The notes under the pieces: model-generated
What the model saw: the letters and a program-made list of their open reading frames with translations, nothing else
Databases searched by the model: none
Told to the model about the DNA's origin: nothing
Shown here: positions 1 to 9,867 of the stretch, in pieces
How the letters are laid out: every line of letters begins with the position of its first letter
Numbering within the stretch: the stretch's first letter is position 1
Assembly (NCBI RefSeq): GCF_030295385.1
Contig: NZ_AP027079.1
Span: forward strand, 1,612,001 to 1,676,000
From: Geothrix oryzae
GTDB lineage: Bacteria; Acidobacteriota; Holophagae; Holophagales; Holophagaceae
Length of the DNA: 64,000 nucleotides
Direction of reading: 5' to 3'
Position numbers and translations under genes: made by a program

Positions 1-1
1 G

Positions 2-574
2 GCCCACACGGCCCTGAGCTTCGACATGGTGGGCGAGGATGTGCTGATCACGGGCGCAGGCCCCATCGGCATCATGGCGGTGGCCATCGCCAAGCATGTG
101 GGTGCCCGTCATGTGGTGATCACGGATGTGAATGAATACCGGCTCGACCTGGCCCGCAAGATGGGTGCCACAGTCGCCGTGAATCCCATGAAGAAGGGCC
201 TCCCCGAGGTCATGAAGGACCTGGGCATGACCGAGGGCTTCGATGTGGGCCTGGAGATGAGCGGCAACCGCAACGCCTTCGAATCCATGCTGGAGGCCAT
301 GCACCATGGCGGCCGTGTGGCGCTGCTGGGCATCCTGCCGGGCGACTGCGCCATCGACTGGAGCCAGGTGATCTTCAAGGGCCTCATCCTGAAGGGCATC
401 TACGGCCGCGAGATGTTCGAGACCTGGTACAAGATGACCGCCATGATCCAGAGCGGCCTGGACATCACGCCCGTGATCACGCATCGCTTTGGCATCGACG
501 ATTTCCAGAAGGGATTCGACGCCATGCGGAGTGGGCAGAGCGGGAAGGTGATCCTGGATTGGGGCGTGAAGTAG
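2..574 (+). CDS. tdh: L-threonine 3-dehydrogenase, C-terminal part
   Basis: The frame is open from the first bases, so the gene begins upstream of the window; 190 residues are visible. Tdh is a cytosolic zinc- and NAD-dependent dehydrogenase that oxidises threonine to 2-amino-3-ketobutyrate, which Kbl then cleaves to glycine and acetyl-CoA. The visible part carries the NAD-binding motif GAGPIG and long stretches close to E. coli Tdh ([47 protein letters not shown], and the end [20 protein letters not shown]). The catalytic zinc ligands lie outside the window. A strong hairpin follows the stop. Identity is very secure. Confidence 0.96.
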   Translation, partial: AHTALSFDMVGEDVLITGAGPIGIMAVAIAKHVGARHVVITDVNEYRLDLARKMGATVAVNPMKKGLPEVMKDLGMTEGFDVGLEMSGNRNAFESMLEAMHHGGRVALLGILPGDCAIDWSQVIFKGLILKGIYGREMFETWYKMTAMIQSGLDITPVITHRFGIDDFQKGFDAMRSGQSGKVILDWGVK

Positions 575-576
575 TG

Positions 577-640
577 CCTTCCGGGCGGACCTGACGGCGA
601 ACTGCGGCCCGGTGGCCGCAGTTCGCCTAATGACGGAAGG
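577..640. terminator. Large hairpin between convergent genes
   Basis: An inner perfect 14-bp stem (596-609 with 614-627, loop CGGT) sits inside an outer 7-bp stem (577-583 with 634-640). It lies exactly between the tdh stop and the stop of the convergent lipoprotein gene. There is no long T-run on either strand, so it may act as a bidirectional termination or mRNA-end structure rather than a classic intrinsic terminator. Confidence 0.6.
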
Positions 641-643
641 GCC

Positions 644-1267
644 TCAGCGCACCGGCTGGGGCTGGGGGATGGGCGGGAGGCCCGCTTCGCTCCAGGGGGC
701 GCCATCCTTGATGAGGAGGTCGCTGGCCAGGCCTTCGCCGCCGGGCAGGAGGTCGGTTCCGAGGCAGGCGAGGTAGTAGCCGTCGAACTTGGTGTTGAAT
801 TTCTGCCGCACGGGGCCCCGCTTGACCTGGATCTCCTCCACGGGGCGGGTGACATAGGGCCGGTAGAGGAAGGGGTGCCCCCAGGGCGCTTCGGGTACCT
901 GGTCGAGATACTCGGGCACCAGCTCCTGCAAGGTCACGGGATATTCTCCCTTCTTCGTCCTGAACCGGATGAGGGCGTCGGTGACGCGCTTCATGGCCCC
1001 TCGGACCTGCCGCTGGCGGTCGGCCATGTCGCGGCTCACGAAAGCCTCGATGAGGTAGAGGTCCCGCTTGGCCTGGTGCGCGGCCTCGGAATCCGGGTAG
1101 CGCTCCGCCAGCTGCTTCATCATGGCCCTGGCTTCGAGGCTCCGGCCCTCCAGATTCAGCTTCCGGGCCTCCTCGTAGAGGTTGCCGGGGAGCCGGGGAT
1201 CTTCCGAACTGCAGCCGGCCAGCAGTGCCAGAAGGGCCAGGGCGGGAGTGATGCGCGTGCGCTTCAT
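644..1267 (-). CDS. Small lipoprotein with GspG-like C-terminal segment
   Basis: A 207-residue protein. The chosen ATG gives a lipoprotein signal peptide (MKRTR, then a hydrophobic core and the lipobox LLAGC), so the mature protein should be anchored by Cys to an envelope membrane. Residues about 30-90 are helical and TPR-like (EARKLNLEGRSLEARAMM). The C-terminal half (RTKKGEYPVTLQEL, then VPEAPWGHPFLYRP) resembles the periplasmic part of type II secretion pseudopilins of the GspG kind, but there is no prepilin cleavage motif. The longer upstream reading has no lipoprotein signal at its N-terminus and runs into the divergent udk gene. Function not known. Confidence 0.75.
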   Translation of the reverse strand: MKRTRITPALALLALLAGCSSEDPRLPGNLYEEARKLNLEGRSLEARAMMKQLAERYPDSEAAHQAKRDLYLIEAFVSRDMADRQRQVRGAMKRVTDALIRFRTKKGEYPVTLQELVPEYLDQVPEAPWGHPFLYRPYVTRPVEEIQVKRGPVRQKFNTKFDGYYLACLGTDLLPGGEGLASDLLIKDGAPWSEAGLPPIPQPQPVR

Positions 1268-1319
1268 GGCATGAACCTTAGCAGAGGCGTGTGAAGTAGG
1301 ATGGAAGAAAGGGGGCGTC

Positions 1320-1973
1320 ATGATCGACAGACCGATGCTGGTGGGCATCGTGGGGGGCTCCGGGAGCGGGAAGACCTCCGTGGCCGCCGAGCTGGTGAAG
1401 CGGCTCAAGAAGAAGGCCGTGGCCGCCCTCCTGCTGGACATGGATGCCTACTACGCCCCTCTCGAGGTCGTGAAGGGGCGTTTCGGGGACAGGCCCGTCA
1501 ACTGGGACCACCCCCACGCCTTCGATCTGGAACTGATGGCCTCCCACCTGTCGGCGATGCATCGCGGCGAGAGCATCCGGAAGCCGACCTATGATTTCAC
1601 CCTTTCGGACCGCACCGGCTGGGAGGACCCCCTGCCACCGGGCCAGGTGGTGATCCTGGAGGGGCTGCTGCTCTTCGCCTTGCCGGAGTTGCGCGATCAG
1701 CTGGACATGAAGGTCTTCGTGGATACGGACGCGGACATCCGCATCCTGCGCCGCATCCGCCGGGACACCCGGGAGCGGGGCCGCAGCCTGGAAAGCGTCA
1801 TGGACCAGTACGAACGGAGCGTGAGGCCCATGCACCTGGAGTTCGTGGAACCCAGCAAGCGCTGGGCCGACCTGATCGTGCCCACGGGCGTGGAGAACCG
1901 CACGGCCCTGGATGTCATCACCCACCACATCTGCAGCCGGGTGCTCGGCTCCGGAGGGCCGCCGCATGTTTGA
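1320..1973 (+). CDS. udk: Uridine kinase family protein
   Basis: A 217-residue cytosolic P-loop kinase of the uridine kinase/phosphoribulokinase family, expected to phosphorylate uridine or cytidine to the monophosphate in pyrimidine salvage. The Walker A motif GGSGSGKT is at residues 12-19. DMDAYY and a PTYDF motif, followed by VILEGLLLF, match the family's phosphate-acceptor region, and the RRIRRD lid-type arginines are present. Length is usual for Udk. The end overlaps the next gene by 8 nt, suggesting co-translation with the rhodanese and Nudix genes. A relative such as a phosphoribulokinase-like nucleoside kinase cannot be excluded. Confidence 0.85.
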   Translation: MIDRPMLVGIVGGSGSGKTSVAAELVKRLKKKAVAALLLDMDAYYAPLEVVKGRFGDRPVNWDHPHAFDLELMASHLSAMHRGESIRKPTYDFTLSDRTGWEDPLPPGQVVILEGLLLFALPELRDQLDMKVFVDTDADIRILRRIRRDTRERGRSLESVMDQYERSVRPMHLEFVEPSKRWADLIVPTGVENRTALDVITHHICSRVLGSGGPPHV

Positions 1974-2283
1974 GCAGGGCATCCACCTCTCCCCGGAGAC
2001 CTACCGGGATCTCGACGGGACCGTGCAGCGGCTCGATGTCCGGGAACCATGGGAGTACGATCTCGCCCGGATTCCCGGAGCCGTCCTGATCCCTCTGGGC
2101 GAATTGGCGGACCGCGTGGGCGAGCTGGACCCCTCCCGACCCGTGGCGGCCTACTGCCACCATGGCACCCGCAGCCTCTACGCCCTGCGTTTCCTCCAGG
2201 GCGCGGGGTTCAAGGATCTGGCCCATCTCGCCGGCGGCATCGATGCCTACAGCCGCATGGATCCCACGGTGCCCCGCTACTGA
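1966..2283 (+). CDS. Single-domain rhodanese-like protein
   Basis: A 105-residue protein consisting only of a rhodanese domain. The active-site loop is CHHGTRS (Cys64), the CxxGxRS form that carries a persulfide in sulfurtransferases of the GlpE/PspE kind. DVREPWEYDLARIPGA is the typical first half of the fold. The ATG inside the end of udk is chosen because upstream codons encode no rhodanese sequence. The TGA stop shares its last base with the ATG of the Nudix gene, so translation is probably coupled. The physiological sulfur acceptor is unknown. Confidence 0.88.
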   Translation: MFEQGIHLSPETYRDLDGTVQRLDVREPWEYDLARIPGAVLIPLGELADRVGELDPSRPVAAYCHHGTRSLYALRFLQGAGFKDLAHLAGGIDAYSRMDPTVPRY

Positions 2284-2888
2284 TGCGTCTCCTCCACCGC
2301 CACCCCGAGGGCTTTGATCCCGCCGCCGCCTGGATCCAGGAGTCCGAGAGCGTGCGCCAGGATTCGCGCCTCTTCCGCCAGATCGTCGCCCAGCGCCGGA
2401 GCCCCCACACGGGGCGCCAGCACGCCTTCTACCGCCTCCAGGGCCCCGATTGGGTGAATGTGGTCGCCTTCACGCGCGGGGGCGACCTCTTGGTGGTGGA
2501 GCAGTTCCGTCACGGCATCGACGCCCCGACGCTGGAGATCCCCGGAGGGGGTTGCGATGCGGGGGAGGCTCCGGCCGAGGCTGCCCGCCGCGAACTGCGC
2601 GAGGAGACGGGCTTCGTATCGGATCGGTGGGTGGCCCTGGGCAGCTGCACCCCGAACCCCGCCACCCAGAACAACCGCTGCCACACCTTTCTGGCCCTGG
2701 ATTGTGAGGCCGATGGGGCCTTGGCCCTGGATCCGGCCGAAGAGCTCCAGGTCTGGGCCTGCTCCTGGCCCGAATGGGAGGCCCGCATGCGCCGGGGGGA
2801 GATCCACCACGCCCTGGTTCTGGCGGCCTTCCAGTTCCTGGGCTTGTGGGAGGGCTGGCCCGCCCTCCGGCAGCGATTGGAACTCTGA
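2283..2888 (+). CDS. Nudix hydrolase, ADP-ribose pyrophosphatase type
   Basis: A 201-residue cytosolic hydrolase. The complete Nudix box runs from Gly89 through Glu95 to R103-E-L-R-E-E-T-G110, giving the metal-binding glutamates. LEIPGGG just before the box and the preceding beta-strand pattern (VVAFTRGGDLLVVEQFRHG) are typical of ADP-ribose or nucleoside-diphosphate-sugar pyrophosphatases. The start follows a 1-nt TGATG overlap with the rhodanese stop, so it belongs to the udk transcription unit. The exact substrate cannot be read from sequence. Confidence 0.87.
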   Translation: MRLLHRHPEGFDPAAAWIQESESVRQDSRLFRQIVAQRRSPHTGRQHAFYRLQGPDWVNVVAFTRGGDLLVVEQFRHGIDAPTLEIPGGGCDAGEAPAEAARRELREETGFVSDRWVALGSCTPNPATQNNRCHTFLALDCEADGALALDPAEELQVWACSWPEWEARMRRGEIHHALVLAAFQFLGLWEGWPALRQRLEL

Positions 2889-2902
2889 ACCGGCTTGTCG
2901 CC

Positions 2903-2932
2903 TTTTCCCGAAGCCGCGCGAGGCGCTAGTCT
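2903..2932 (+). promoter_or_regulatory. Possible promoter for yajQ
   Basis: TTTTCC (2903-2908) and TAGTCT (2927-2932) are 18 nt apart, upstream of the yajQ start. The same TAGTCT hexamer occurs at the best -10 position before tRNA-Gly and the LytS-type kinase in this window. The -35 is weak. Confidence 0.3.
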
Positions 2933-2960
2933 GGAGGCTGGACCCGGATGAGGAGTGCCC

Positions 2961-3458
2961 ATGGCCAGCGAATGTTCGTTTGATGTCGTCTGCAAGGTGG
3001 ACCTGGACGAGGTGAAGAACGCCGTCTCCCAGGCCATGAAGGAGATCGGCCAGCGTTACGACTTCAAGGGATCGGTCTCCAAGATCGAGCTCAAGGACGA
3101 CAAGATCCTCGTGCTCACCAGCGATGACGAGGTGAAGCTGAAGGCCGTCATCGATGTGCTCCAGACCAAGCTGCACAAGCGCGGCGTGAGCATCCGCAGC
3201 ATGGAATACGGCAAGATCGAGCCCGCCGCCAAGGGCACGGTCCGCCAGGAGGTCACCATCCACCAGGGCATCCCGGTGGAGAAGGCCAAGGGGCTCATCA
3301 AGGCCGTGAAGGACGCGAAGATCAAGGTCCAGGCCAGCATCCAGGGCGACCAGCTCCGCGTGAGCGGCAAGAGCCGGGACGACCTGCAGGAAGTCATCGC
3401 CCTCTTCAAGAAGGACGATCAGGGATTGGACCTCCAGTTCACGAACTACCGGGGCTGA
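2961..3458 (+). CDS. yajQ: YajQ family nucleotide-binding protein
   Basis: A 165-residue cytosolic protein of the YajQ (UPF0234) family, small nucleotide- and RNA-binding proteins; the Xanthomonas member binds cyclic di-GMP. The whole length matches: FDVVCKVDLDEVKNA at the N-terminus, QRYDFKGS, and KKIKDAKIKVQ-like repeats (VKDAKIKVQASIQGDQLRVSGKSRDDLQ) near the end. ATG 2961 is preferred over an in-frame GTG at 2955 because AGGAG at 2951-2955 then stands at ordinary ribosome-binding distance. The polyprenyl synthase starts 3 nt after the stop. Confidence 0.94.
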   Translation: MASECSFDVVCKVDLDEVKNAVSQAMKEIGQRYDFKGSVSKIELKDDKILVLTSDDEVKLKAVIDVLQTKLHKRGVSIRSMEYGKIEPAAKGTVRQEVTIHQGIPVEKAKGLIKAVKDAKIKVQASIQGDQLRVSGKSRDDLQEVIALFKKDDQGLDLQFTNYRG

Positions 3459-3460
3459 CC

Positions 3461-4456
3461 TTGAGCCGACTCGACCTCTCCCGCTACTTCCTCCCCATCG
3501 CCCCGAAGCTGGCGGGCGTGGAGGCGGAGCTGCAGCGCATCCTCCAGAGCGATGTGGAGGTGGTCCAGAAGCTGGCGGACCATGTGCGCGGCGGACAAGG
3601 CAAGCGGCTGAGGCCGGCCCTGGTGATGCTGTCGTCCCGGTTCTGCGGCGTTCCCAACGATGAGGATGTGCGCTTCGGCGCGGTCTTCGAGCTGATCCAC
3701 ACGGCCACCCTGGTGCACGACGATGTCATCGACCATGCCCAGCTCCGGCGCGGCATGCCCACCCTGAACCGTCTGTGGGGCAACACCCTGACGGTGCTCT
3801 TCGGGGACCTGCTCTACCTGGTGGCCATGAACGAGGCCATCGCCGGGCGCAGCTGGCGGATGATGGAGATCTTCGCTGAGGTCACCACCCGCATGATCGA
3901 GGGTGAGCTGATCCAGAACGATGTGCTCTTCAAGCTGGACACCAGCCGGAAGGACTACTTCGACATCCAGGAGCGGAAGACGGCCCTGCTGTTCAGCGGC
4001 TGCACGGAGACCGGCGCCGTCCTCACGGGCCGGAACCCGGAGGAATGCATCGCCATGCGCCAGTACGGCCTGGAAGTGGGCCGGGCCTTCCAGCTGGTGG
4101 ACGACCTCCTGGACTACACCGCCACCAGCGAGCAGCTGGGCAAGCCGGCCTTCAGCGACCTGCGTGAGGGCAAGCTCACGCTGCCCATGCTCACCCTGCT
4201 GGAGAAGGCCCCGGACGAAGCACGGTCCCTGGTCCGGACCATCTGGGACCGGGGCGAGGAAGTGCCCATTCCCGAGGATGAGGAAGCCCACCTCCGTGCC
4301 CTCATCGTCCAGCACGACGCCTTGGCCGAGACCCGGGAGCTCGCGGTGAAGGCCTCGAGGAATGCCGTGGCCCACCTGGCCCTGGTGCAGGGCGAGGCCG
4401 CCACCGGCGAGCTGCTGCGCGAGATCCCCGAAGCCCTGTTGTCGCGGAGCATGTGA
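3461..4456 (+). CDS. ispB: Trans-polyprenyl diphosphate synthase
   Basis: A 331-residue cytosolic E-type prenyltransferase that adds isopentenyl diphosphate units to an allylic primer to make the long isoprenoid tail of menaquinone or ubiquinone. Both aspartate-rich motifs are present: first HDDVID (Asp87, 88, 91), second DDLLD (Asp214, 215, 218), with the IPP-binding GKRLRP at about 47-52. The start is TTG, 3 nt after the yajQ stop; no ATG suits the family N-terminus better. Chain length (C40-C50) cannot be decided by eye. The gene converges on the next one with only 15 nt between. Confidence 0.9.
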   Translation: MSRLDLSRYFLPIAPKLAGVEAELQRILQSDVEVVQKLADHVRGGQGKRLRPALVMLSSRFCGVPNDEDVRFGAVFELIHTATLVHDDVIDHAQLRRGMPTLNRLWGNTLTVLFGDLLYLVAMNEAIAGRSWRMMEIFAEVTTRMIEGELIQNDVLFKLDTSRKDYFDIQERKTALLFSGCTETGAVLTGRNPEECIAMRQYGLEVGRAFQLVDDLLDYTATSEQLGKPAFSDLREGKLTLPMLTLLEKAPDEARSLVRTIWDRGEEVPIPEDEEAHLRALIVQHDALAETRELAVKASRNAVAHLALVQGEAATGELLREIPEALLSRSM

Positions 4457-4471
4457 CGCGGGCTCCTCAGG

Positions 4472-5827
4472 TCAGCTCCCCAGCCGCGCCATCAGGGCCT
4501 GGAAGCGGGGATGGGACCGGATGGCATCCAGATCCCCGTCGTGGATGAACCAGTCCTTCTGGGAGAGTCCTCCGGCGGCCGCCCGTTCCAGGCAGTCCAG
4601 GCTCTCCTCGGGATCGCCAGCGAGGGCATGGATGCAGCCCAGGTTGTAGAGCAGCATCGGATCGTCCGGATCCATGCTCCGGGCCTTGCGGGCCCAGTCC
4701 AGGCCCTTCTCCCGCTCTCCCAGGGCCACGAGGGCATTGGCCCCCAGGTAGCGGGCGCGCACATCCTCGGGGACCCGCTCCAGCCGTTCCTCCACCAGGG
4801 CGAGCCCGGTCCTCCGGGCGCGCTCGGCCTCATCTTCCAGGCCCAGGCTGTGGTAGACCTGCGCCACGAGCAGGATGGCCTGGAAGTCTTCTGGACGGAG
4901 GGCGGCGGCCCATTCAAAGTACTCGATGGCCCGTTCCAGCTTGCCGTTGGCGAAGCAATGGCGCGCGTAGAAGTAGGCCGCCGCGAAGAGATTGGGGTCC
5001 AGGCGGAGGGCGGTCTCGAAGGCCGCCTCCGCCTCATCGACCAGGCCGGCGGCCGAGAGCGCCACGCCCCGGGAGGCGTGCGCCTCGGCCAGGTCGGGGT
5101 CGAGTTCCAGGGCCTTGCGGCTGCAGGACTCCGCCAGCTCGCGCTGAGGTTCGGTGCGGTCGATGTAGATGTAGGTGAAGGCCGCGCAGTTGGCCAGACC
5201 TGCCCAAGCCGAGGGGAAATCCGGATCCAGGTCCAGGGCGCGTCGATACATCTCGGCCGCGGACCGCATGCCTTGGCGGTTGAATCGGAAGTAGGCCTGC
5301 CGTCCCCGCAGGTAGGACTCGTAGGCTTCGAGATCCACTGCGTAGCGGGGCCGGATGAAGGTTGGTACATGCAGGGCCGAAGCCACGCAGGCAATGAGGT
5401 CGTCCAGCGTCTTGAAGAGATCCTGCCGGTCGAAGGCGTAGGCCTTGGACCAGGTGACCCGGCCCGATTTCACCTCCACCAGTTCCGCCTTCAGGGTCAG
5501 AAGGGAGGCTTCCTTCCGGAGCGTACCCGCCAGGATCGCGGTCGCATGCAGGCGGCGGCCCACCGCCAGCGGAGAGAGGGCTGATCCTCCGTAGCGGAAG
5601 GAGGTGGTCCTGGAGACCACCTGGAGGTCCTCCAGGTGGTTGAGGGCCTGCAGAACCTCCTCGGCGATGCCTTCGCTGAGGTGGGAATCGGCGCCCCCCG
5701 GGCGCTGGTCCAGGAAGGGGAGGACGGCCACCACGGCCTGCGCTTTGCGGGCCTTGGGATGGACCGGTCCCCTTTTCGCGGGGGCCGCTTTGGACGATCG
5801 AGGGGACTTCCCCAGTTGCAGGGCCAT
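4472..5827 (-). CDS. TolB-like domain and TPR repeat protein
   Basis: A 451-residue protein without signal peptide or membrane segment, so probably cytoplasmic. Residues about 32-150 resemble the TolB/FlgO-like domain found in adenylate-cyclase and winged-helix TPR proteins (LPFLDQ, SEGIAEEVLQAL, VVSRTTSF, ATAILAGTLRKE). From about residue 160 to the end there are roughly seven TPR-like repeats (for example AEMYRRALDLDPDFPSAWAG and AEAAFETALRLDPNLFAAA). In related proteins this pair follows a DNA-binding or cyclase domain; here such a domain is missing. Probably a scaffold or regulator; partner unknown. About 200 nt without a gene separate it from the PilT-like gene. Confidence 0.72.
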   Translation of the reverse strand: MALQLGKSPRSSKAAPAKRGPVHPKARKAQAVVAVLPFLDQRPGGADSHLSEGIAEEVLQALNHLEDLQVVSRTTSFRYGGSALSPLAVGRRLHATAILAGTLRKEASLLTLKAELVEVKSGRVTWSKAYAFDRQDLFKTLDDLIACVASALHVPTFIRPRYAVDLEAYESYLRGRQAYFRFNRQGMRSAAEMYRRALDLDPDFPSAWAGLANCAAFTYIYIDRTEPQRELAESCSRKALELDPDLAEAHASRGVALSAAGLVDEAEAAFETALRLDPNLFAAAYFYARHCFANGKLERAIEYFEWAAALRPEDFQAILLVAQVYHSLGLEDEAERARRTGLALVEERLERVPEDVRARYLGANALVALGEREKGLDWARKARSMDPDDPMLLYNLGCIHALAGDPEESLDCLERAAAGGLSQKDWFIHDGDLDAIRSHPRFQALMARLGS

Positions 5828-6025
5828 GCTCCACCTCCAGGACAGATCTCAAAATGGACTCTGATCGGGGCGGGCTTGGATGCATCTCCCTGAAAGAAGG
5901 CAGTCATGGCAACCTTCACCGGAGTTCCAAAAGGGGACCCCCGGGTGGGTGGACGCACGGAACCTGGCCCGCAGGCGCTATCCAGGATGGGATGGCCGGG
6001 CCTCCGCGCAAGGTCTGCCGGTGCT

Positions 6026-7600
6026 CTAAGCTTCGACTTCCCCCAGCCTCAGGTCGAAGGGGATCCCCGCCCGTTTGCAGGCGGCGATGAAGCTCTCCTT
6101 GTCGGGGCACTTGAGGTAGGCCTCCATGGGCTCGACCTTCTTGTCCTTGATGAGCTCGACCAGGGAGTCGTTCATGAGCTTCTGGCCGTAGCTGCGGCCC
6201 GTCTGCATGGCACTGGGAATCTGGAAGTTCTTGCCTTCGCGGATGAGGTTGGCGATGGCGGGGCTGATGAAGAGGGTCTCCAGTGCCGCGACGCGGCCCC
6301 CGCCAATCTTCTTGAGCAGCGTCTGGCTGACCACGCACTTCAGGGCATCCGCCAGCATCACGCGGATCTGCTGCTGCCGATCCGCGGGAAACTGGTCCAC
6401 GATGCGGTCGATGGTGCCGATGGCGCTGCTGGTGTGCAGGGTCCCGAAGACCAGGTGGCCGGTGACGGCGGTCTCCAGGGCGATGGCGATGGTTTCCAGG
6501 TCGCGCATCTCGCCCACCATCACGATGTCGGGATCCTCGCGGAGTGCGGCGCGCAGGCCGCTCTTGAAGCTGTCGGTGTGAGTGCCCACTTCGCGCTGGT
6601 TCACCAGGCAGCCCTTGCGGGGATGCACGAACTCGATGGGATCCTCGATGGTGAGGATGTGGTCCCTCCGCTTCTGGTTGGCCAGGTCGAGGATGGCCGC
6701 CAGGGTTGTGGATTTGCCGCTGCCCGTGGGGCCCGTCACCAGCACCAGTCCCTTGGCCAGGTTGCAGAGGCGCCGGACGGGATCGGGCAGGCCCAGCTTG
6801 TCGGGGTCGGGAATCTGGTTGGGGATGACGCGGCAGACGAAGCCCGGCCCAACCCGGTCATGGAAGTAGTTCACGCGCAGACGGCACCCGCCCGCATCGT
6901 AGGCGTGGGCGAAGTCCGCATCGCGATGGCTCTGGAACCGGGCCCAGGCGTCCGGCGTGGCCAGGGCCTCCATCAGCTCGAGCAGGGCCTCCGGTTCCAG
7001 GGGCTGGAAGCCGGGCAGTTCCTGCATGTCGCCGTGCACCCGGACCAGGGGGGCCTCGCGGCTGGTGCAGTGCAGGTCGGAGCCCTGGCATTCCAGCAGC
7101 GCGGCGAACAGCCGTTCGGCCAGGGCGTGCCGGGGCGCGTCGCCGGTTCCGCCGGGCGTCGACATGGGTTTTGATGCGGATTTCGGGGCCGGTTTCGGAG
7201 TGCTGGGTTGAGCCGTCGTGGCCACTGGCGTGGCAGCCGCCGCAGCCGGGGCGGCCGCAGGGAGGTCTGCCTTGACGGTGGGGGCGGGTGCCGCCGGTCC
7301 GAGGTGCTCGGCCGTGATCTGGGCGACCTCCTGGTAGCGGGTCAGGCGGATGAGGAAAGCCTGGCCGGAGAGGTTGTACTCGAATTCCGCGCGGCCCTCG
7401 GTGGCCCAGGCGTTCTTGAACTCCGGAGGCACCACATCTCCGGCCAGCACATCCACCATCACGGCGGGCAGGGGGTTCGGCAGGAGGTCCACGCTCCCGC
7501 CGCGCCTCAGGTCGAGGGAGGGCCGCTTGTCCGCCTCGAGGCGCAGCTTTGAGCCGCCCTTGGCGATGACATGGGAAAGCAGCCGGTCCAGTTGGGCCAT
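6026..7600 (-). CDS. PilT-like twitching motility ATPase with duplicated N-domain
   Basis: A 524-residue cytoplasmic secretion-type ATPase of the PilT/PilU family, which powers type IV pilus retraction. Residues 160-524 are canonical: the N-domain, Walker A GPTGSGKS (290-297), IEDPIEFVH, the Walker B-like [10 protein letters not shown] and the His box [10 protein letters not shown]. Residues 1-98 are a diverged second copy of the PilT N-domain ([31 protein letters not shown]), joined by an Ala/Pro-rich linker at about 101-155. ATG 7600 is chosen over the codon at 7636 because GGAGG lies 9 nt upstream of it. No other pilus gene is in the window. Confidence 0.85.
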   Translation of the reverse strand: MAQLDRLLSHVIAKGGSKLRLEADKRPSLDLRRGGSVDLLPNPLPAVMVDVLAGDVVPPEFKNAWATEGRAEFEYNLSGQAFLIRLTRYQEVAQITAEHLGPAAPAPTVKADLPAAAPAAAAATPVATTAQPSTPKPAPKSASKPMSTPGGTGDAPRHALAERLFAALLECQGSDLHCTSREAPLVRVHGDMQELPGFQPLEPEALLELMEALATPDAWARFQSHRDADFAHAYDAGGCRLRVNYFHDRVGPGFVCRVIPNQIPDPDKLGLPDPVRRLCNLAKGLVLVTGPTGSGKSTTLAAILDLANQKRRDHILTIEDPIEFVHPRKGCLVNQREVGTHTDSFKSGLRAALREDPDIVMVGEMRDLETIAIALETAVTGHLVFGTLHTSSAIGTIDRIVDQFPADRQQQIRVMLADALKCVVSQTLLKKIGGGRVAALETLFISPAIANLIREGKNFQIPSAMQTGRSYGQKLMNDSLVELIKDKKVEPMEAYLKCPDKESFIAACKRAGIPFDLRLGEVEA

Positions 7601-7654
7601 GGGGAAACTCCTCCCTGGAGATTCAAAGGATGCCACGGGTCACAGCCTTCGGGG

Positions 7655-7683
7655 TTCGGGCTTTGGCCTCCGGTCGCTAGACT
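7655..7683 (+). promoter_or_regulatory. Possible promoter of sucCD
   Basis: TTCGGG (7655-7660) and TAGACT (7678-7683) are 17 nt apart, giving a leader of roughly 20 nt before sucC, whose ATG is preceded by GGAG at 7701-7704. The -10 is reasonable, the -35 poor. Confidence 0.4.
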
Positions 7684-7709
7684 GGAAGGTGACCCTTTCG
7701 GGAGTGACC

Positions 7710-8867
7710 ATGAATATTCACGAATACCAGGCCAAGGAACTGCTGCGGCAGTACAAGGTAGCCACCCCGGATGGGAAGGTGGCCCACGATGCGGAAGAGG
7801 CCCGCATGATCACCAAGGAGTTCGGTGGGGCCAGCGTGGTCAAGGCGCAGATCCATGCCGGCGGTCGCGGCAAGGGCGGCGGCGTGAAGTTCGCCACGGA
7901 TCCCGACAAGGCCGCCGAGCTGTTCAAGGCCATGATCGGCATGCAGCTGGTCACCAAGCAGACCGGCGCCGAGGGGCGCAAGGTCCGCACGGTCTTCCTT
8001 TCCAAGCCCGTGGACATCGAGCGGGAACTCTACCTGAGCTTCCTGGTGGATCGCGTCACCAGCCGGATCACCATCCTGGCCTCCACGGAAGGCGGCGTGG
8101 AGATCGAGGAAGTGGCCGAGAAGACCCCCGAGAAGATCGTCAAGGTGGCCGTGGATCCGGCCCTGGGCCTCAATGGCTTCCAGGCCCGCCAGGTGGCCTT
8201 CGCCCTGGGGCTCGAAGGCAACTCCTTCAAGCAGGGCGTGGTCTTCCTGCAGAACCTGTACAAGCTCTTCGTGGAGAAGGACTGCTCCATGGTGGAGATC
8301 AACCCGCTGGTGATCACCAAGCAGGGGGATGTCACCGCCCTGGACGCCAAGATCGGTTTCGACGACAACGGCCTGGTCCGCCACCCGGATGTGCTGGCCT
8401 ACCGCGACCTCAACGAGGAAGCGGAAGAGGAAGTGGAAGCCAGCAAGTACAACCTCAACTTCATCAAGCTGGACGGCAGCATCGGCTGCATGGTGAACGG
8501 CGCCGGTCTTGCCATGGCCACCATGGACATCATCAAGTACTGCGGCAGCTCCCCGGCCAACTTCCTGGATGTGGGCGGCAGCGCCACCGAGGACGCGGTG
8601 AAGAACGCCTTCCGCATCATCCTGCAGGACAAGGCGGTGAAGGCCGTGCTGGTGAACATCTTCGGCGGCATCATGCGCTGCGACATCGTGGCTTCCGGCA
8701 TCGTGAACGCGGCCAAGGAAATCGGCATCAAGGTGCCGGTGGTGGTGCGCCTCGAAGGCACCAATGTCGAGGAAGGTAAGAAGATCCTTGCCGACAGTGG
8801 CCTGAACCTCATCGTCGCCGCCGACCTGAAGGATGCCGCCGAGAAGGTGGTCGCTTCGGTTAAGTAG
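7710..8867 (+). CDS. sucC: Succinyl-CoA ligase, beta subunit
   Basis: A 385-residue ATP-grasp subunit of the citric-acid-cycle enzyme that interconverts succinyl-CoA and succinate with nucleotide triphosphate formation. [15 protein letters not shown] is the family N-terminus, followed by the ATP-grasp domain ([14 protein letters not shown]) and the C-terminal CoA-ligase domain ([20 protein letters not shown]). GGAG at 7701-7704 fixes the ATG. Length equals that of typical bacterial SucC. sucD follows after 42 nt and a shared terminator comes after it, so the two form a compact operon. Confidence 0.97.
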   Translation: MNIHEYQAKELLRQYKVATPDGKVAHDAEEARMITKEFGGASVVKAQIHAGGRGKGGGVKFATDPDKAAELFKAMIGMQLVTKQTGAEGRKVRTVFLSKPVDIERELYLSFLVDRVTSRITILASTEGGVEIEEVAEKTPEKIVKVAVDPALGLNGFQARQVAFALGLEGNSFKQGVVFLQNLYKLFVEKDCSMVEINPLVITKQGDVTALDAKIGFDDNGLVRHPDVLAYRDLNEEAEEEVEASKYNLNFIKLDGSIGCMVNGAGLAMATMDIIKYCGSSPANFLDVGGSATEDAVKNAFRIILQDKAVKAVLVNIFGGIMRCDIVASGIVNAAKEIGIKVPVVVRLEGTNVEEGKKILADSGLNLIVAADLKDAAEKVVASVK

Positions 8868-8909
8868 TTCATCCACGGAACCCTGAATCGCATTTTCGAG
8901 AGGTATGAC

Positions 8910-9782
<873 letters not shown>

Positions 9783-9799
9783 CCCGTCCATTCCAGACC

Positions 9800-9832
9800 A
9801 AAGGGCACCGGCCTCGTTCCGGTGCCCTTTTT
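9800..9832 (+). terminator. Intrinsic terminator after sucCD
   Basis: A perfect 12-bp stem (9800-9811 with 9819-9830), 7-nt loop, running directly into a T-run ending near 9832. It stands 17 nt after the sucD stop. Confidence 0.9.
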
Positions 9833-9867
9833 GCTGTCACGGTTCCGGACCCGTGCTGTACTGAGGC

